DNA of 64,000 nucleotides from Sutterella sp047777475 (GTDB lineage: Bacteria > Pseudomonadota > Gammaproteobacteria > Burkholderiales > Burkholderiaceae_F): the NCBI GenBank assembly GCA_047777475.1, contig JBKEET010000007.1:1-64000 (forward strand). Direction: 5' to 3'. Made by a program: the position numbers and the translations under genes. The notes under the pieces are model-generated. The model saw nothing but the letters and a program-made list of their open reading frames with translations, made no database searches and had not been told where the DNA came from. This document shows, in pieces, positions 61,134 through 64,000 of this stretch. Position 1 is the first letter of the stretch; every line of letters begins with the position of its first letter.

Positions 61134-62129
61134 TCAGACAAAGAGGAACGAAATCGCGTTGAAGAGATAGCCGGTTATCAGGATGCCCGCGAGGCACACG
61201 CCGGTGAACACGGTGAGAAGCTTGGGCTTGACGGCCTGGCGCAGCATGATGAGCGAGGGAAGAGAGAGCACCGTGACGCTCATCATGAAGCTCAGCACCG
61301 CGCCGAGCTCCGCGCCCTTGCCGAGCAGCGCCTCGGCGATCGGCACCGTGCCGAAGATGTCGGCGTACATGGGCGCGCCGACGAGCGTGGCGAGCGGCAC
61401 GGCAAAGAGGCTGTCTTTGCCGAGGATGCGCGAGACCCACTCCTCGGGAATCCATTCGTGGATCACGGCGCCGATCGACACGCCGATCACGATGTAGGGA
61501 AAGACGCGCCGGAAGGTGTCGGCCGTCTGCGAGAAGGCGTAGCGAAGCCGCTCGGCGGTGCCGACCTCGGCTTCGGGCAGCGTGCGGAACGCTGCGCGCC
61601 GCACGAAGGGCTCGATCTGGTCCTCCCAGTGCAGCTTCCCGATCAGCATCCCGCCCGCGACGGCGATCGCCAGCCCGAGCGCCACATAGGCCGCGGCGAG
61701 CTTCAGGCCGAAGATGCCCGTGAGGAGCATGAGGCTGCCGAGGTCGACCATGGGCGAGGAGATGAGGAAGGCGAACGTCGCCCCGAGCGGCAGGCCGGCG
61801 GCCGTGAAGCCGATGAAGAGCGGAATCGACGAGCAGGAACAAAAGGGCGTCACGGTGCCGAGCAGCGCCGCGACGAAGCTCCCCGCAGCGCCCGAGAAGC
61901 GGCCGAGAATGCGCCGGCTGCGCTCGGGCGGGAAAAAGCTCTGGATGTATGAAATCACAAAGATCAGCGTGCACAGCAGCAGTGTGATCTTGATGAGGTC
62001 GTAGAAGAAAAAGTGCAGGCTCCCGCCCCAGCGCGTGGAAACGTCGGCGCCGAGCGCCGTGAGGACCGCGGCCGTGAGCTCCGAGAGCCAGCGCATGCCG
62101 AAGAGCTGCGTCTCGATGAAATTCAGCAT
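61134..62129 (-). CDS. arsP: ArsP/YraQ-family permease
   Basis: This 331-residue membrane protein has about eight to ten helices. Its TVTPFCSCSSIPLFIGFTAA segment holds the conserved TPFCSCS motif, and LISSPMVDLGSLMLL, VGAPMYADIFGTVPIAEALL and SFMMSVTVLSLPSLIMLRQA are family repeats. ArsP exports trivalent organoarsenicals through the Cys motif. It starts within the end of arsR (7-bp overlap) and is followed by the CxxC protein. The real substrate could be another soft metalloid compound. Confidence 0.85.
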   Translation of the reverse strand: MLNFIETQLFGMRWLSELTAAVLTALGADVSTRWGGSLHFFFYDLIKITLLLCTLIFVISYIQSFFPPERSRRILGRFSGAAGSFVAALLGTVTPFCSCSSIPLFIGFTAAGLPLGATFAFLISSPMVDLGSLMLLTGIFGLKLAAAYVALGLAIAVAGGMLIGKLHWEDQIEPFVRRAAFRTLPEAEVGTAERLRYAFSQTADTFRRVFPYIVIGVSIGAVIHEWIPEEWVSRILGKDSLFAVPLATLVGAPMYADIFGTVPIAEALLGKGAELGAVLSFMMSVTVLSLPSLIMLRQAVKPKLLTVFTGVCLAGILITGYLFNAISFLFV

Positions 62130-62440
62130 GGCTTTTTCCCGCAGGAGCAGGAGAGGGCGGACGCCTCGGGCGCTTTACAGAGACCGGAGAGCGCCTGGCG
62201 AAGGGTTTCAATGGCTTCCGGAAGAAGCCGGTAGTGGCGCCAGCGGCCCTCGCGCCGCACGGCGACAAGCCCCGTGTCGCAGAGCAGCTTCATGTGGTGC
62301 GAGAGCGTCGGCTGCGAAATGTCGAGCTCGGAGAGGAGCTCGCAGGCGCAGCGCTCGCCGTCCGCGAGCATGCGGAGCACGGCGATGCGCTTTTCATCGC
62401 CGAGGGCGCGGCAGAGCGCCGCGAGATCGGAATCCTGCAA
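62123..62440 (-). CDS. arsR: ArsR-family metalloregulator
   Basis: This 105-residue winged-helix repressor has RALGDEKRIAVLRMLADGER, the metal-sensing CACELLSELDISQPTLSHHM (C-x-C in helix 3), the wing VAVRREGRWRHYRLLP, and a Cys-rich C-terminus CSCGKKPC. It should repress its own operon (arsR, arsP and the thioredoxin-fold gene) until As(III) or a similar ion binds. Likely binding sites are the two TTGTCAAT repeats upstream. Confidence 0.93.
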   Translation of the reverse strand: MQDSDLAALCRALGDEKRIAVLRMLADGERCACELLSELDISQPTLSHHMKLLCDTGLVAVRREGRWRHYRLLPEAIETLRQALSGLCKAPEASALSCSCGKKPC

Positions 62441-62464
62441 GGAAGGCTCCTTATAGATAGATGA

Positions 62465-62513
62465 TTGTCAATATGAGCAGGATTCTAGGCACATATATCG
62501 AAGTTTGTCAATG
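62465..62513. promoter_or_regulatory. Repeated TTGTCAAT sites upstream of arsR
   Basis: TTGTCAATAT (62465-62474) and TTGTCAATGT (62504-62513) repeat 39 bp apart in an AT-rich stretch just before arsR. They are candidate ArsR operators. Confidence 0.5.
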
Positions 62514-62549
62514 TATCGGGCGGACTGCCGGCGCCGCGGTGCTGCCCGG

Positions 62550-62582
62550 CAAAGCAAAGCCCCGGAAGCGGGATTCCGGGGC
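62550..62582 (-). terminator. Hairpin after larE
   Basis: GCCCCGGAA and TTCCGGGGC form a 9-bp stem. On the minus strand a moderately T-rich stretch follows. It lies 20 bp beyond the larE stop. Confidence 0.6.
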
Positions 62583-62601
62583 AGGGAATGGATGCGGCTT
62601 T

Positions 62602-63432
62602 TCAGTGCTTTGCTTCGGGGCGGTCGTAGTAGCCCGAGAGCTTTTCCATGATCGCAAAGCTCAGGCCCTGCATCGGCTCTCCGAAGGCGGCGCGAAGCCG
62701 CCCGCCCAGGGCGCGGACATCCGCTTCGGAAGCGCTCTTGAGCGAGCTTTTCTCGACGTGGAGCGCGGGCGTGACGCCGTCCGGGCAGCGGAGCCTGAAG
62801 CGGAGCGTGCGCCCGAAGGGATCGGCGGCGATGAAGTCCTCGGCCCTGGCGATAAGGGCGAGCTTCTTTTCGTCGGGCAGCATGCCGTAGGGGAAGCGCG
62901 TCAGCAGGCAGGGCCTTGCGGCCTGGTCGGGCCGCGGGAAGCCGAGCTCGCGGCCGATGCGCCGGATGTCGGGCTTGCCGATCTTCGCTTCGGCAAGCGG
63001 CGAGCGGATGCCAAGTTCAATGAGCGCCTTGCGCCCTGGGCGATAGACGCTGAGATCGGTGAGATTGGTGCCGTCGCAGAGCGGCTCGCCCCCGGCGCGG
63101 CGCTTGAGCTCGGTGAAAAGACCGCGCTTGCAGACGTAGCAGCGAAGCTTCCCGGCGCTCGCAAGCTCGGGAAGCGAGAGCGGCGAGAGGTCGATCACTT
63201 CGGGCTCGAGCCCGAGCTCGCGCGCGCCGGCGATGGCCTCCTCGGTTTCGGAAGGCGCAATGTGCGGGCCCCTGACGTGAAAGAGCCGCACCTTATAGCC
63301 GAGCCGCTTAGCGCTGAAGGCGAGGAAGCGGCTGTCGAGGCCGCCCGAATAGGCAATGGTCACCGTCCCGTGCGGGGCGGCCGCCGCGATGCGTTCGGCA
63401 AGCGCCGCGGGAAGTCCCTTCGCGTCAGTCAT
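62602..63432 (-). CDS. larE: LarE-type sulphur transferase for nickel-pincer cofactor
   Basis: This 276-residue PP-loop protein has TIAYSGGLDSRFLAFSAKRL (about residue 27), KLRCYVCKRGLFTEL, DGTNLTDLSVYRPGRKAL and RPCLLTRFPYGMLPDEKKL, where the Cys corresponds to the sacrificial cysteine of LarE. LarE puts sulphur on the pyridinium carboxyl groups that bind nickel in lactate racemase and related racemases/epimerases. Its start overlaps larC by 8 bp. No larA or larB is in the window. Confidence 0.9.
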   Translation of the reverse strand: MTDAKGLPAALAERIAAAAPHGTVTIAYSGGLDSRFLAFSAKRLGYKVRLFHVRGPHIAPSETEEAIAGARELGLEPEVIDLSPLSLPELASAGKLRCYVCKRGLFTELKRRAGGEPLCDGTNLTDLSVYRPGRKALIELGIRSPLAEAKIGKPDIRRIGRELGFPRPDQAARPCLLTRFPYGMLPDEKKLALIARAEDFIAADPFGRTLRFRLRCPDGVTPALHVEKSSLKSASEADVRALGGRLRAAFGEPMQGLSFAIMEKLSGYYDRPEAKH

Positions 63433-64000
63433 CGTTTTCCTCGGTCAACGGCGTGCCCGCAATAAAGAGCGTGCCGTTCGGAACGCCCTCGAAAACATGA
63501 TCGGTGAAAACGGTCGCCTTGGCCGTGACCGTCATCTTCGGCCAGCCGCCGAAGCGGGCGCCGAGGCCGCGCAGCAGCGCGAGGCCCGTCGGCGTGACGG
63601 GCTCGCCTTCGCCCGCCCAGGGGCGCACGGCCACGCCTTCGAGCATGGCAAAGAGCGCCGGCGCCGGATAGGGCACCGCGCCGTGCGCGCACAGCACCGT
63701 CGAGTCTGTCATCGGGATCGGGCTCGCGGAAAGCCGCACGCCGCCGAGCCTCGTGAGAAACTCGGCGATGAGGCCGACGGCGAGGATGTTGGCCATGCGG
63801 CCGACTTCGTGGAAATGGACGTCCTCGAGGTCGATGCCGTGCACGGCGGCCTCGGCCCGGCCGAGCACGTTCCAGACGGCGTCCGCCTTGGCGCGGGCCG
63901 CGGCGGAAAGGCCCGATTTGTCATAGATCGCGGCGATGTCGGAGAGGTGGCGGTGAACATGCTCGTGCGGCGCCTCGATGCGGCAGCGCCAGCCGCCGAT
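63425..64000 (-). CDS. larC: LarC nickel-insertion protein, 5' part missing
   Basis: The frame runs off the right edge; 191 residues are present. HEHVHRHLSDIAAIYDKSGL, the conserved DVHFHEVGRMANILAVGLIA, LSASPIPMTDSTVLCAHGAV and EGEPVTPTGLALLRGL mark LarC (formerly DUF111). LarC inserts nickel into the pincer nucleotide cofactor using CTP. The short C-terminus (ending EENDD) suggests a LarC1-type chain rather than the full two-domain form. It overlaps larE and is upstream of it in one operon. Confidence 0.9.
   Translation of the reverse strand: MGGWRCRIEAPHEHVHRHLSDIAAIYDKSGLSAAARAKADAVWNVLGRAEAAVHGIDLEDVHFHEVGRMANILAVGLIAEFLTRLGGVRLSASPIPMTDSTVLCAHGAVPYPAPALFAMLEGVAVRPWAGEGEPVTPTGLALLRGLGARFGGWPKMTVTAKATVFTDHVFEGVPNGTLFIAGTPLTEENDD

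Overview
The window is high-GC, densely packed bacterial chromosome. Gene content suggests a betaproteobacterium of the Sutterellaceae type (anaerobic or microaerophilic gut Burkholderiales). The signs are cysS next to a run of cyclophilin genes, long one-chain PurL, Feo and TonB/Exb iron uptake, a TtrSR-like sensor pair, Tat-exported flavoprotein plus multiheme cytochrome c, and a type I-F cas remnant. The genus call is an inference from gene content, not from a marker comparison.

Layout. 0-6.2 kb: two cyclophilins, a TPR protein, cysS, accA and tilS (housekeeping). 6.4-9.8 kb: three tandem copies of an unknown 76-79 aa protein, tRNA-Ser(UGA), nadE, a stray copy of the tRNA 3' end, and a gene-poor stretch. 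9.8-18.4 kb: a DcuC-like C4-dicarboxylate carrier, a Fur-boxed exbB-exbD-tonB operon, a feoA-feoA-feoB-feoC operon behind a cluster of Fur-like sites, and an aldehyde dehydrogenase. 18.4-27.6 kb: an AT-richer island with an [FeFe]-hydrogenase fused to rubrerythrin, then cas1 and cas2-3 of a type I-F system; cas2-3 is cut by an IS1634/IS4-type element, and no csy genes or CRISPR array are present. 27.6-45.7 kb: homocysteine methyltransferase, C69 dipeptidase, two tandem endonuclease I genes, NhaC antiporter, purL (one-base frameshift), CreA, an FMN-binding protein (one-base frameshift), a HerA-like ATPase, Kbp, a hydrolase/LysR pair, DUF488 and a nitroreductase. 45.7-57 kb: the most unusual block, described below. 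57-64 kb: tyrA, an M20 peptidase, a parvulin, an arsR-arsP-thioredoxin operon, and larE/larC.

The block at 45.7-56.8 kb looks like an extracytoplasmic respiratory module. A Tat-signal aconitase and a Tat-signal flavoprotein with a TcuA-like C-terminal signature (tricarballylate/aconitate family) plus a triheme cytochrome c are encoded on the same strand in two transcription units. Both units carry the same promoter element, TTTGAT-N8-CCACTACGTAGTGG (one mismatch between the copies), which I saw nowhere else in the window. A TtrS/TtrR-like sensor kinase and FixJ-type regulator lie 4 kb away. The simplest reading is periplasmic conversion of citrate or isocitrate to aconitate, followed by its reduction to tricarballylate as a respiratory electron sink. 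The protein features and shared sites are seen; the substrate and pathway are inference.
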